Source of the DNA: Desemzia sp. RIT 804 | GTDB lineage: Bacteria; Bacillota; Bacilli; Lactobacillales; Carnobacteriaceae | NCBI RefSeq assembly: GCF_016892605.1 | Contig: NZ_JAFEMV010000007.1 | Span: 23,816-87,815 of the forward strand | Direction of reading: 5' to 3' | DNA length: 64,000 nucleotides | Shown: one piece after another, positions 33,990 to 42,828 of the stretch | How positions within the stretch are numbered: the stretch's first letter is position 1 | Layout: every line of letters begins with the position of its first letter | Position numbers and translations under genes: made by a program | The notes under the pieces: generated by a model | The model's database searches: none | Told to the model about the DNA's origin: nothing | The model's input: only the letters and a program-made list of their open reading frames with translations

Positions 33990-34004
33990 ATTGTCTATAC
34001 CAAT
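33990..34004. promoter_or_regulatory. dre-like NagR site downstream of the glmS start point
   Basis: ATTGTCTATACCAAT; its complement ATTGGTATAGACAAT differs at one base from the symmetric dre consensus. It is placed in the 5' leader where a repressor could block elongation or initiation. Confidence 0.6.
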
Positions 34005-34103
34005 TAAATAAATTGATTAACAAAGGATATTTTAAACTCTGTTTAGCATTTACTACAACAAATAATAATTTCATAAAACTAAAACAGAAAGTTGGAATAA
34101 TAA

Positions 34104-35912
34104 ATGTGCGGAATTGTGGGATACATTGGAAATAAAGACGCAAAGAAAATATTGTTACATGGTTTGGAAACATTAGAATATCGTGGATACGATTCAGCGG
34201 GAATTTATGTGATGGACCATCAAAAATCTGGTCACTTATTTAAAGAAAAAGGACGAATTGCTGCTTTACGAGACAAAGTAGATGAATCTGTTTCTGCCTT
34301 TTCTGGTATCGGCCATACTCGCTGGGCTACTCATGGAGTACCTAGCGTTGAAAATGCTCACCCTCACCAATCTAATAGTGGTCGTTTTTCTATCGTTCAC
34401 AATGGTGTTATCGAAAACTTCACAGAAGTACGCGATGCTTACTTAACTGATGTCACATTACACAGTGATACAGATACAGAGATCATCGTTCAATTGATTT
34501 CATGGTTTGCGGAATCTGAAGAATTAGATACAATGGATGCTTTCAAAAAAGCTATTGTAGCTTTAAAAGGATCTTACGCCCTAGCTTTAGTAGACAATGA
34601 AAATCCTGATGTGATTTACGCTGCAAAAAACAAAAGCCCGCTACTATTGGGTACTGGTGATGGCTTTAACGTTATTTGTAGTGATGCAATGGCTATGATT
34701 CGAGAAACAAATCAATTCATCGAGCTGATGGACGGTGAAGTAGCTACATTGTCAAAAGACGGGATTCAAATAGAAGACTTATCTGGTGAAATCATTGAAC
34801 GTGATTCTTACACAGCTCATTTAGATGCAAATGATTTAGGTAAAGGTACTTACCCATACTATATGGCTAAAGAAATTGATGAACAGCCAGCAGTAATGCG
34901 TAAAATCGTTCAAAATTACCAAAACGAAAGAGGACAACTAGAAATCGATCCTACAATTTTAGATACTATTCTAGCTAGTGACCGCATTTACATTGTAGCG
35001 TGTGGTACAAGTTACAATGCTGGTTGGGCAGGAAAACAACTGATTGAAAAATTGACTCAAATCCCTACTGAAGTTCATTTATCAAGTGAATTCGGCTACA
35101 ATATGCCGTTATTAACTGAAAAACCTTTCTTTATTTTCTTATCACAAAGTGGAGAAACAGCTGATAGTCGTCAAGTACTCGTACAAGTGAATGAAATGGG
35201 CTATCCATCTCTAACCTTAACAAATGTACCTGGTTCTACTCTTTCACGCGAAGCTCAATTCACATTGTTGTTACACGCTGGACCAGAGATCGCTGTTGCT
35301 TCAACTAAAGCCTATACAGCACAAATTGCTGTTATGTCTATTCTAGCTGAACTTGTTGCGAAAGCAAAAGGATTACCTATCGAAGTCGACATCGCTCATG
35401 AAATAGGTATCGTAGCAAATGCTATCGAATCTGTTATTGATGACAAAGAGATTTTTGAACACCTTTCATTAACTCATTTAAGCACTAGCCGGAATGCTTT
35501 CTATATTGGACGCGGAATTGACTACTATCTAGTGATGGAAGCTGCATTAAAATTAAAAGAAGTATCTTATGTTCAAACAGAAGGCTTCGCGGCTGGAGAA
35601 TTGAAACATGGTACAATTGCTTTGATCGAAGAAGGTACGCCAGTTATTTCTATTATAACAGACAAGAAAACAGCTGGTCATACTCGTGGGAACGCACATG
35701 AAGTGATTTCTCGTGGAGCGCATAGTATGATCATTGCTATGGAAGGTTTAGAACAACCGGGTGATGCTTATGTATTGCCAAAAGTTCATAACTTATTGAC
35801 ACCTTTAGTAAGTGTGATCCCTACTCAATTGATCGCTTACTATACAAGTCTGCATCGTGGAAACGACGTCGACAAGCCAAGAAACTTGGCTAAGAGTGTT
35901 ACTGTAGAATAA
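34104..35912 (+). CDS. glmS: Glutamine-fructose-6-phosphate aminotransferase (isomerising)
   Basis: 602 residues. The N-terminal glutaminase has the nucleophile Cys directly after Met (MCGIVGYIG). [11 protein letters not shown] and [12 protein letters not shown] follow. Two SIS isomerase domains cover about 285-600 ([37 protein letters not shown], ending [12 protein letters not shown]). Makes glucosamine-6-phosphate for wall precursors. The ribosome binding site is weak (AAAGTTGGA). Control by a NagR-type factor is suggested by the flanking dre-like sites. It works opposite to the MurNAc/GlcNAc salvage genes. Confidence 0.96.
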   Translation: MCGIVGYIGNKDAKKILLHGLETLEYRGYDSAGIYVMDHQKSGHLFKEKGRIAALRDKVDESVSAFSGIGHTRWATHGVPSVENAHPHQSNSGRFSIVHNGVIENFTEVRDAYLTDVTLHSDTDTEIIVQLISWFAESEELDTMDAFKKAIVALKGSYALALVDNENPDVIYAAKNKSPLLLGTGDGFNVICSDAMAMIRETNQFIELMDGEVATLSKDGIQIEDLSGEIIERDSYTAHLDANDLGKGTYPYYMAKEIDEQPAVMRKIVQNYQNERGQLEIDPTILDTILASDRIYIVACGTSYNAGWAGKQLIEKLTQIPTEVHLSSEFGYNMPLLTEKPFFIFLSQSGETADSRQVLVQVNEMGYPSLTLTNVPGSTLSREAQFTLLLHAGPEIAVASTKAYTAQIAVMSILAELVAKAKGLPIEVDIAHEIGIVANAIESVIDDKEIFEHLSLTHLSTSRNAFYIGRGIDYYLVMEAALKLKEVSYVQTEGFAAGELKHGTIALIEEGTPVISIITDKKTAGHTRGNAHEVISRGAHSMIIAMEGLEQPGDAYVLPKVHNLLTPLVSVIPTQLIAYYTSLHRGNDVDKPRNLAKSVTVE

Positions 35913-35919
35913 TCGTTTC

Positions 35920-35969
35920 AAAAGCAGCTTCACGAATGGCTTATCCCATTTGTAGAGCTGCTTTTTTAA
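35920..35969 (+). terminator. Intrinsic terminator of glmS
   Basis: AAAGCAGCT (35921-35929) pairs with AGCTGCTTT (35956-35964), followed by TTTT. Confidence 0.8.
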
Positions 35970-36072
35970 TGTTCTTAAAATAAGTCAATCGTATTATTAG
36001 CCAAATGTGTCTAAAATTTGTACAATGTACTTGTATCAAATAACCAAAGAAGAAATAAGGAGGAAATTAATT

Positions 36073-37059
36073 ATGAGCAAATTTGTAGAAGGAAGTTATC
36101 TCTCTATCGAAGAAGCACAAAAAGCTATTGACGTCTTAGTTTCTCAAGGGTACGCAGAAAGAGATATTACATTAGTGACTAATTCATCTGTAAAAGATTC
36201 TATCTCATTGAATACAGATGTTGAAGTGACCACGGATTATAGTGAAGCATCAGATACGGAAGACGACAGATCAATGTGGGATAAAATCAAAGACGTCTTT
36301 ACTGTAGACACTTATGATGAAACATCTTATGATTCTCCAGATTACAATCGAGATGAAGATGTTTTATATAATTACAAAGATGATATTGATAACGGGAATA
36401 TCATTGTTTTAGTAGAAGATGATCCCAATATCGATAGAAGCAATGTAGATGTTACTGATGCAGATACGTTAGATACTTCAAGCCCTACCGCAGTACCACC
36501 AGTAGTTGACCCTACTCCATTACCTGGTGAAGGCATTATGCCAGATCCTAATCTAGTTCCTGATGATAATGTAGTAGCTGATCCCGGTGCTGTTCCTGAA
36601 GTAGATCCTTCTGTTGAAGAAGATCCATTACTGGATACAGATACAGAGAATCGCTCTATGGATGATGAAGAAAGAATCAAGCTTCAAGAAGAAAGATTGG
36701 ATGTAGACACAAACGAAGTTCAAACTGGTGAAGTGAACATCAAGAAAAACATTACTGAAGAAACTAAAACTGTAGAAGTCCCTGTACAACATGAAGAAGT
36801 AACAATTGAAAGACGTCCTGTAACAGATAATGAACCAACTGACGGAACGTTAGGTGATGAAGAAGAAATCACTATTCCTATTAAAGAGGAACAAATCGAA
36901 GTCACTAAACGTCCAGTCGTTACAGACGAAGTTGTAGTAAATAAAGAAACTAAAGAAGAAACTAAAGAAGTTTCTGAAACTGTTCGTAAAGAAGATTTGG
37001 ACGTAGATACACAAGGCGATGTTACTGTAGAAAATGATGACGATTTAAAAAGACCTTAA
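36073..37059 (+). CDS. YflT-domain plus DUF2382 (YsnF-type) stress protein
   Basis: 328 residues from ATG 36073 (AAGGAGG 9 bp upstream; the open frame upstream has no ribosome binding site). The YflT domain covers 1-115 (KFVEGSYLSIEEAQKAIDVL, WDKIKDVF, NGNIIVLVEDD). A Pro/Asp-rich linker carrying EEDPLLD follows at 120-200. DUF2382 covers about 205-325 (IKLQEERLDVDTNEVQTGEV, VEVPVQHEEVTIERRPV, IPIKEEQIEVTKRPVV). Such fusions occur in osmotic or general-stress proteins of Lactobacillales. Activity unknown. Third YflT paralogue in the window. Confidence 0.83.
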   Translation: MSKFVEGSYLSIEEAQKAIDVLVSQGYAERDITLVTNSSVKDSISLNTDVEVTTDYSEASDTEDDRSMWDKIKDVFTVDTYDETSYDSPDYNRDEDVLYNYKDDIDNGNIIVLVEDDPNIDRSNVDVTDADTLDTSSPTAVPPVVDPTPLPGEGIMPDPNLVPDDNVVADPGAVPEVDPSVEEDPLLDTDTENRSMDDEERIKLQEERLDVDTNEVQTGEVNIKKNITEETKTVEVPVQHEEVTIERRPVTDNEPTDGTLGDEEEITIPIKEEQIEVTKRPVVTDEVVVNKETKEETKEVSETVRKEDLDVDTQGDVTVENDDDLKRP

Positions 37060-37087
37060 ACCCATTAAATGGTAACTAAGATCTAAA

Positions 37088-37136
37088 AAATAACGCTGCT
37101 TTTCTTGACTATAGTCAGGAGAAGCAGCGTTATTTT
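37088..37136 (+). terminator. Intrinsic terminator of the YflT-DUF2382 gene
   Basis: AATAACGCTGCTT...GTCAGGAGAAGCAGCGTTATT forms a stem of about 20 bp (37089-37109 with 37112-37133) followed by TTGTTTTG. Confidence 0.88.
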
Positions 37137-37165
37137 GTTTTGTTTGTGAATTCTATTGTTTTTGG

Positions 37166-37340
37166 ATATCTATTTTATAGCGTTGGTAAAGAAAGTACTG
37201 AAGGAATCGGGGTTGCTTGGTGAGAGCCATGGGAACGCTCGGAGCCAAGATCTCCAAGCTTGCAAGCTTTGCCGAAGCCATTGGAGCAATAGCGACGTAC
37301 GGACTCGATATGCGTAGCGAAGTGGAGAACAAACAATGCA
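37166..37340. repeat. Dispersed structured repeat, copy A (truncated)
   Basis: About 175 bp beginning GGATATCTATTTTATAGCG and ending GAGAACAAACAATGC. It is about 90% identical to 40046-40218, with scattered single-base differences. It is GC-richer than its surroundings and contains the internal palindrome AAGCTTGCAAGCTT. The right-hand part seen in copy B is missing. Reading frames through it are not conserved as protein between copies. Probably an RNA element or MITE-like repeat. Confidence 0.8.
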
Positions 37341-37481
37341 TAAAGAAACGAAAGATTCATTTGCGTTCCCTTTTCTGTAATTTCAGCCTCATTTGGGAAC
37401 ATAAATCCTAAATAAGAGAATTTTTTTAATCCAAATAAAAGTACTATTGTCTTAGACGTTCTTCAATAATTTCCACAAAAA

Positions 37482-37524
37482 ATACACCATACCCCTCGTT
37501 ATCGTGACCGAAGTTGTATGGTGC
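37482..37524 (-). terminator. Intrinsic terminator of the LapA-like gene
   Basis: CACCATAC (37485-37492) pairs with GTATGGTG (37516-37523); the minus strand continues ATTTTTTG. Confidence 0.75.
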
Positions 37525-37543
37525 TCTTTTACTAAGTAACACT

Positions 37544-38050
37544 TTATCTTTTTTTATCTTGTGGTTCTACTTGTATTTCTTTAGATCTCTTTTCAGTTCT
37601 AGTATTAAGTGTCTCCGAAGTCGGTTCATGGATACTTGCATTTACGTTTTGGCTGTTGTTCGGCAAATGTTTATTCAGCTCTTCTTCAAGGCTGTTGATT
37701 TGTTTCTTCAATCCTTCGATTTCAGCATTTTTCTTGATTACCTCAGATTCTGATTCTCTTTTGGCTTGAACTACAGCATCTTCTTTAGTTTTATCCGCTA
37801 TTCTTATTTTATCATCTTGGTCTCTTAACTTCTGTTCTTTTTCATTCATGGTTTCTTTATTTTTTCTTTCTTTAGCAAGGGCCATTAACCAAGCGGCAAT
37901 TAAACCAATAATTAAAAACCCTAACATAACAGCCCATAAAGGCACAGTCATTTCTGTGAAACCAAAATTCAGTTGCGAAGTGGCTTCGATGTTTAAAAAG
38001 ATCAATGCGGCAGCCAATAAAAGCAGTATAACACTTATAGCCATTCCCAT
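37544..38050 (-). CDS. LapA-like (DUF1049) membrane protein with coiled coil
   Basis: 168 residues. Two membrane segments (about 3-22 and 37-60) enclose a short loop, as in LapA/DUF1049 proteins. A long charged coiled-coil covers about 62-127 (NEKEQKLRDQDDKIR, AEIEGLKKQINSLEEELNKH), with a polar tail after it. A scaffold or envelope-stress role is possible but not shown. It lies 50 bp after the ytxH-like gene and is probably cotranscribed with it. Confidence 0.7.
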   Translation of the reverse strand: MGMAISVILLLLAAALIFLNIEATSQLNFGFTEMTVPLWAVMLGFLIIGLIAAWLMALAKERKNKETMNEKEQKLRDQDDKIRIADKTKEDAVVQAKRESESEVIKKNAEIEGLKKQINSLEEELNKHLPNNSQNVNASIHEPTSETLNTRTEKRSKEIQVEPQDKKR

Positions 38051-38100
38051 TTTTTTACTCCTTCATTAACCAGCCTTAATGAATTCGACTATTGACTAAA

Positions 38101-38490
38101 TCAATTTTGAGGTTTTTGTGCCGCTACGTCAGCTTCAGCTTTTCCTTGTTCAGCTTCTTTTTTTACTTCTTCTGCTGTTTTTTTAGCAGATTCTTTAGCA
38201 GCTTCTGCATCACTTTTTACTTGTTCCGCAGTATCCTTTGCTTGTCCCTTCACATCTTCATAACCATCTTTTAAAGTTACTCGGATATCTTCTGAAGTAT
38301 CTTTAGCCACTTGTTGTAGATCGTTTCCTTTTTCTTTTGCCATTTCAGCATATTCTTTAGCTGTACCCATTGCTTCTTCTCTTTTTTTCATCAAATCTTT
38401 TCTTAACTCTTCTCCAGATTTCGGAGCAAATAATAACCCAAGAGCCGCACCAATTGCTGCTCCTTTTAAAAATGCACCAGCTTTTGTCAT
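38101..38490 (-). CDS. YtxH-domain general stress protein
   Basis: 129 residues. N-terminal AGAFLKGAAIGAALGLLFAPKSGEELRKDL is the YtxH signature: a Gly/Ala hydrophobic anchor then APKSG. The rest is an amphipathic Ala/Lys/Glu helix with repeated AKDTAEQVKSDAEAAKESAK-type heptads, like LEA-type proteins. Family members are stress-induced and of unknown activity. GGAA is 7 bp before ATG 38490. Confidence 0.82.
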   Translation of the reverse strand: MTKAGAFLKGAAIGAALGLLFAPKSGEELRKDLMKKREEAMGTAKEYAEMAKEKGNDLQQVAKDTSEDIRVTLKDGYEDVKGQAKDTAEQVKSDAEAAKESAKKTAEEVKKEAEQGKAEADVAAQKPQN

Positions 38491-38604
38491 ACAAATTCCT
38501 CTTTTCTATTAATTTTTATTTACTTTATGAGTTTATTATACGCTATTCTTTCATTTCGCTAAACAATAACGCTTAGAGAAATAACTTTTATTATAATTTA
38601 AAGA

Positions 38605-38655
38605 ATAGAAAAAGTTTAGATCCGTACCACCAATACAGAACTAAACTTTAATTAT
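38605..38655 (-). terminator. Intrinsic terminator of the small gene at 38664
   Basis: AAAGTTTAG (38611-38619) pairs with CTAAACTTT (38641-38649); the minus strand ends TTTTTC. Confidence 0.75.
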
Positions 38656-38663
38656 TATTTAAT

Positions 38664-38852
38664 TTAGAGCCCAAATCCTTTGAAACCACTATCCCCTATT
38701 GCATTTTTTGCCGCATCCATCAGTTCTTGGCGTTCTTTTTCATTAATTTCGCCGTCTTCTTTAGCCCGTTCAAAATCTTTCATTAAATCACCAATCTGCG
38801 CTTTATCAACATTCTTTAGTTTTTGTTTCAAATCATCAAATTTTTGACTCAT
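38664..38852 (-). CDS. Small hypothetical protein, 62 aa
   Basis: Charged, helical, no signal peptide. The middle segment DFERAKEDGEINEKERQELMDAAK resembles a single EF-hand-like or coiled helix pair, but no family is recognised. AGGAGG is 7 bp before the second ATG (38852), which is preferred to ATG 38855. It has its own terminator. Neighbours are stress-type membrane proteins. Confidence 0.6.
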   Translation of the reverse strand: MSQKFDDLKQKLKNVDKAQIGDLMKDFERAKEDGEINEKERQELMDAAKNAIGDSGFKGFGL

Positions 38853-39029
38853 CATTTAGCCTCCTTAATGATTTCTAGTACACTTTAAGAGTAAGAAAAA
38901 TAGAGCAAAATGGCAAATGATATGCTTTTGACCGAAAAGGTACTCCATTGGCTTGTCTTAAGCAAGCTGCTATTTTTTCTCCGAGCCATTATCTTTTTTG
39001 GCTATCTTTGATCAATTTTTTAGCTAAAT

Positions 39030-39064
39030 CTAAGAGTTAGTGATGTTTAATTTCATCTCTAACT
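39030..39064 (-). terminator. Hairpin after the SGNH hydrolase gene
   Basis: AGAGTTAG and GATG pair with CATC and CTAACTCT (about 39031-39044 with 39052-39064). The T tract on the minus strand is weak. Confidence 0.5.
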
Positions 39065-39113
39065 CTCCTTCAATTTCTGTACCAATGTCCCTTACAAATC
39101 TATATATTGTTTT

Positions 39114-39926
39114 TTATAACCCACTCACTGGAACATTCAGTTTTTCTACCATCACATCAAACCACAACTGATAACCATTCCCATTTGGATGTACATGGTC
39201 CTCTAAAGTTTCTACCACCACTCTATTGTGCTGGTCTAATTCCATCATCATCAATTGGTATACATCTATCAGCGGCCAATTTTGTTCAGTAATAAATGTT
39301 GCGATTTCTTTATTGTACTGATCATAAGTAATTTTGCCATCTGCCAGTAACACATCGTTATAGATCGTTGGATTCGCTGTTGTAAAAACGACCAATGTCC
39401 CTGGTAGTTCTCTAGCAAAAGCTTCCATGATCCATTGGATATCTGCTTTCGTTTGAACAAGAGTATTTTGCGGATACCGATTATTATTGATCAAGCATAA
39501 TTCAAAAATAATCAAATCTGGTTCTTCTTCAATCACTGGGACGATCTTATTGTTTTTGATCAGGTCTGATGTGCTGTATCCACTATGCCCATGGTTCTGC
39601 ACATTTACAGCAATTTCGTTATGCGCATTTAAATACTGTTCTAACAATTCTCCCCAAACGGGTTGGGACTCAGTCGCTCCTAGCCCTTTTGTAACACTAC
39701 TGCCTAAGACTACAATATCCATTTCGCCATCTCTTTGTGTCACAAACCTAGCTCGGTCTAGAATACTTTCTCGTTGATAAATATTAGAATTGACATAATT
39801 AACTGTCATTTCAGCTTGTTTTTGGTTGTTTTCAGTCATGATGTAAACGCTGAATAACAGGAAAAAAATTAGAATAACGCTCCCTATTATTATCCACTGT
39901 TTCTTGAATCTAGCCAAATTTTCCAT
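39114..39926 (-). CDS. SGNH/GDSL-type hydrolase, membrane anchored
   Basis: 270 residues from ATG 39926 (GAGGTG 8 bp upstream; the open frame extends 30 codons further without support). One N-terminal membrane helix (about 11-30) leaves the catalytic domain outside. Block I VVLGSSVTKG carries Ser76 or Ser77, block II is a GHSGYST-type Gly, block III FELCLINNNR holds an Asn, and block V D243-HVH246 holds the catalytic Asp and His. Probably an esterase or deacetylase acting on a surface glycan or lipid. Substrate unknown. Confidence 0.77.
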   Translation of the reverse strand: MENLARFKKQWIIIGSVILIFFLLFSVYIMTENNQKQAEMTVNYVNSNIYQRESILDRARFVTQRDGEMDIVVLGSSVTKGLGATESQPVWGELLEQYLNAHNEIAVNVQNHGHSGYSTSDLIKNNKIVPVIEEEPDLIIFELCLINNNRYPQNTLVQTKADIQWIMEAFARELPGTLVVFTTANPTIYNDVLLADGKITYDQYNKEIATFITEQNWPLIDVYQLMMMELDQHNRVVVETLEDHVHPNGNGYQLWFDVMVEKLNVPVSGL

Positions 39927-40045
39927 TTTTGAAACACCTCGATAATCAATTTCAACTAACCCGTTATTTTCCTTCAGACGCAGTATAACATAGAAATCAT
40001 TTACCAGCTGAAACAAAAATTCGACTATTTAACGACAAAAAAAGG

Positions 40046-40382
40046 ATATCTATTTTATGGCGTTAGTAAAGAAAGCACTGAAGGAATCGGGGTTTCTTGA
40101 TGAGAGCCATGGGAACGCTCGGAGCCAAGGTCTCCAAGCTTGCAAGCTTTGCCGAAGCCGTTGGAGCAATAGCGACGTACGGATTCGGTATGCGTAGCGA
40201 AGTGAAGAACAAACAAAGCGTAAGCGCTGAAGCGCCAACGCTTTGTAATTTGTCATGACTGTAGTTGCTTCAGCAACTTACAGGCATGATACACTTGGGC
40301 GTATGCCCACAGTGCGCCCTTACTTGCATCCTTTACATGGCTACCAGCAACCCCGATTCCTCCAGTAATTTCTAGAAGTTAG
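40046..40382. repeat. Dispersed structured repeat, copy B (longer)
   Basis: The first 170 bp match copy A. The extension contains compact hairpins: AAAGCGT..ACGCTTT, GTAGTTGC-TTCA-GCAACTTAC, GGGCGTATGCCC. Near the ends ACTGAAGGAATCGGGGTT (40078-40095) and AACCCCGATTCCTCCAGT (about 40351-40368) are inverted copies. They could close the whole 290-nt segment as one RNA domain, or be terminal inverted repeats of a small mobile element. Clearly GC-richer than its flanks. The rest of the gap 39927-40480 shows only the galU terminator. Confidence 0.75.
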
Positions 40383-40435
40383 TGTTTAAGCAACTTAGAG
40401 ACTTTATCAACGTTACATGATGAAGAACCAAAAAA

Positions 40436-40478
40436 AACAGCTGAACACTTATCAATTAAGTGTCAGCTATTTTAAAAA
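40436..40478 (-). terminator. Intrinsic terminator of galU
   Basis: AGCTGAACACTTA and TAAGTGTCAGCT (about 40439-40451 with 40457-40468) form a stem with one bulge. The minus strand continues GTTTTTTTTGG. Confidence 0.78.
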
Positions 40479-40480
40479 AC

Positions 40481-41377
40481 TTATTTTTTCTTTGCTTTTT
40501 TACTTTCTAACTCTTTTCCTAATTCAATAATGTATTGACTTAAATCATCTTTGATCTGAGGATGAATCAAACCATATTGAATGCTGGTTTGCATAAAGCC
40601 GAATTTATCTCCCACATCGTAACGTTTGCCTGTAAATACATGTGCAAATACGCGTTGTGTCTTGTTTAATTTGTCGATAGCATCGGTTAATTGGATTTCA
40701 TTTCCAGCACCGGGTTCTTGATTTTCGAGTATAGTGAAAATTTCTGGTGTCAATAAGTAACGTCCGATGATCGCTAAGTTGCTTGGAGCTTTTTCTGGAT
40801 CAGGTTTTTCAACAAACTTACGTACGTTATAGAGTTTTTCATTTACTTGACGTTCCGGATCAATGATACCGTATTTTGAAGTATCTTCTTTAGGAATTTC
40901 CATCACAGCAATGTTTGAAGCACTATTTTCATTGTACTCATTGATCAATTGTTTTGTTAAAGGCTCTTTATCCATCATCAAATCGTCACCCAACATTACT
41001 ACAAACGGCTCATCACCAACGAAAGCTTTAGCGTGCAATACTGCATCTCCTAAGCCTTTTGGATAAGATTGACGAATAAAATGCAATTTGATTTTAGTTG
41101 TTTCTTCAACTAGTTTCAGTAATTCGAGTTTATTTTTCTCTTTTAAGTTTTCTTCTAATTCTATGTTAGAATCAAAATGATCTTCAATAGAACGTTTGCT
41201 CTTTCCTGTTACAACTAAGATTTCTTCAATACCAGATGCAATAGCTTCTTCTACAATAAATTGAATAGTAGGTTTGTCTACGATCGGCAACATCTCTTTT
41301 GCCATTGCCTTTGTTGCAGGCAAAAATCTAGTTCCTAGTCCTGCAGCAGGTATAACTGCTTTTCTTACTTTCTTCAT
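40481..41377 (-). CDS. galU: UTP-glucose-1-phosphate uridylyltransferase
   Basis: 298 residues. The nucleotide-binding [21 protein letters not shown] lies near 11-31 with the catalytic Lys. Further GalU motifs are [43 protein letters not shown] and [13 protein letters not shown]. It supplies UDP-glucose for the Ugd dehydrogenase and polysaccharide genes downstream. ATG 41377 has AGGAGG 6 bp upstream and gives the family start; nine extra upstream codons are not used. Confidence 0.95.
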   Translation of the reverse strand: MKKVRKAVIPAAGLGTRFLPATKAMAKEMLPIVDKPTIQFIVEEAIASGIEEILVVTGKSKRSIEDHFDSNIELEENLKEKNKLELLKLVEETTKIKLHFIRQSYPKGLGDAVLHAKAFVGDEPFVVMLGDDLMMDKEPLTKQLINEYNENSASNIAVMEIPKEDTSKYGIIDPERQVNEKLYNVRKFVEKPDPEKAPSNLAIIGRYLLTPEIFTILENQEPGAGNEIQLTDAIDKLNKTQRVFAHVFTGKRYDVGDKFGFMQTSIQYGLIHPQIKDDLSQYIIELGKELESKKAKKK

Positions 41378-41621
41378 TTTTTTCCTCCTAAATATCTCAT
41401 TCACTTGATAATTATCCTCATTCTATATGCACTCTTTTAGTATACTAAATCCCACCTGCTTTTCCTAGTTATAAAAGTAAACGTTAAATAAGCTTTCTGG
41501 AATAATTGATCTAGCATACTAATTAATGCCAATTGCTTTACCATTCCTTTCCAGCTCATATTGCTTTCCAGAATGTAAACGGTTAAAATATCTTTATATT
41601 CTAAAAAAGGAGGTAACATGA

Positions 41622-41837
41622 ATGATCTGTGTAAATAGTCCATTTATGCAAAAAGAAATTATTGCTGTTTTAGAAAGTTTAGAAAACCCAGCTTATACAT
41701 ATATCAAAAAACAAGGTATCCAACTTTACTTCGAAACTACTTCATCAAACGAAGATGAAGCCGCTGCTTATGCAAAAAAAGTACTTAAAGAACAGTCCTT
41801 TGCAAAAGGTATTGCTTTTAGCGTACTAACACGTTAA
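41622..41837 (+). CDS. Small conserved-looking hypothetical protein, 71 aa
   Basis: AGGAGG is 8 bp before ATG 41622 and a strong terminator follows. Sequence features: a helix QKEIIAVLESLE, IKKQGIQLYFETTS, then DEAAAYAKKVLKEQSF and AFSVLTR; it looks like a compact alpha/beta fold. No family recognised and no signal peptide. It is one of the few plus-strand genes in this part, between galU and the cpsB-like gene. Confidence 0.65.
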   Translation: MICVNSPFMQKEIIAVLESLENPAYTYIKKQGIQLYFETTSSNEDEAAAYAKKVLKEQSFAKGIAFSVLTR

Positions 41838-41850
41838 GTAATAGTTACAT

Positions 41851-41892
41851 TAAAAAGCTGATGAGCAGTTGTACGCTCATCAGCTTTTACTT
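41851..41892. terminator. Bidirectional terminator
   Basis: Perfect 14-bp stem AAAAGCTGATGAGC with GCTCATCAGCTTTT (41853-41866 with 41875-41888), between the small plus-strand gene and the convergent CpsB-type gene. Confidence 0.88.
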
Positions 41893-41897
41893 ATTTA

Positions 41898-42665
41898 TTA
41901 AAATAAACCAAATAATTTACTGCGTTTGATTTTTGAAGGTGCTGGTGGAACGATGACATCTCCATTTACTAGATCTTTAGTTACTTGATGGTATTCTTCT
42001 ACTTTGTTGGCACCATACTCTTTTTCCAGTTTTTCAAAAGCTGCTTTCATGTGGAAAGAGCGTTTGGAGACATTGTGAGCATCAGAAGCAATAAAGTGCA
42101 CTAAGTTGGCTTCGATCAGTTTTGTACTGACTTGCTGTATCTCTTTGCCAAATCCACCCGTGTAACTCGCAGCTGTTAACTGAGCTAAACCTCCTCGCTC
42201 AATAAAAGGCAGCAATACATTCGGATCTTTCAGTACAGCATGGTTTCGTTCAGGATGAACAATGACTGGTGTAACACCAGAACGTTGCAATTCAAAAAAT
42301 AATGATTCTGTATAAGCGGGAATAGAAGGTGTAGGAAATTCAATCAATACATATTGATTACCTTCATCAATAAATTGGACATTTCCTAGCTCAATATCTT
42401 CCATCAACTCTCCAGTTATCCGAACTTCTTGCCCTGGAAATAGAGTTAACGGTATTCCTCTTGCATCTAATTCGTTCTGGACCTCTTCTACTAAAGGGAG
42501 AATATCTCTCTTTTCATTATCCCAATGCCCATTTTTGTAATGTGGGGTAGCTAAAATATGTGTGATTCCTTCTTCTACGGCTATTCTTGCCATTCCGATT
42601 GAATCTTCTATATCTTTAGCCCCATCGTCGATACCAGGTAAGATATGGCAATGTAAATCGATCAT
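41898..42665 (-). CDS. CpsB/YwqE-type tyrosine-protein phosphatase (PHP domain)
   Basis: 255 residues. The PHP metal-binding signature IDLHCHILPGIDDGAKD is at 2-18. ILATPHYKNG, GQEVRI, VIVHPERN and FIASDAHNVSKRSFHM supply further ligands. These Mn-dependent enzymes dephosphorylate bacterial tyrosine kinases that control capsule synthesis. No matching CpsD kinase is in the window. GGAGTG is 10 bp before ATG 42665. It stands alone, not within the polysaccharide operon. Confidence 0.88.
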   Translation of the reverse strand: MIDLHCHILPGIDDGAKDIEDSIGMARIAVEEGITHILATPHYKNGHWDNEKRDILPLVEEVQNELDARGIPLTLFPGQEVRITGELMEDIELGNVQFIDEGNQYVLIEFPTPSIPAYTESLFFELQRSGVTPVIVHPERNHAVLKDPNVLLPFIERGGLAQLTAASYTGGFGKEIQQVSTKLIEANLVHFIASDAHNVSKRSFHMKAAFEKLEKEYGANKVEEYHQVTKDLVNGDVIVPPAPSKIKRSKLFGLF

Positions 42666-42774
42666 TTGTTGAACACTCCTTCAATTTCTATCAAGACACG
42701 CTTTTTTCTCTTCTTTTTATTATAACGAATTTCTTGCTAAGTAACCAGTGTCGAAATGACGACGGCTGGACATT

Positions 42775-42808
42775 TTAAAAGCCCCCATAAAAAAATGAAG
42801 GCTTTCTT
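42775..42808 (-). terminator. Intrinsic terminator of the phosphoketolase gene
   Basis: AAAGCC(CC)CAT pairs with ATGAAGGCTTT (about 42778-42787 with 42796-42806); the minus strand ends CTTTTAAAATG. Confidence 0.7.
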
Positions 42809-42828
42809 CTATATCATCATTATGAAAA

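Noticed and set aside
33960..34103. glmS ribozyme in the glmS leader
   Set aside because: The leader is AT-rich, about 138 nt, and lacks the conserved ribozyme core and pseudoknot sequences; dre-like sites explain regulation better.
37175..37411. Protein-coding frames through the repeat copies at 37.2 and 40.1 kb
   Set aside because: No ribosome binding site, no family match, and substitutions between copies break or change every frame.
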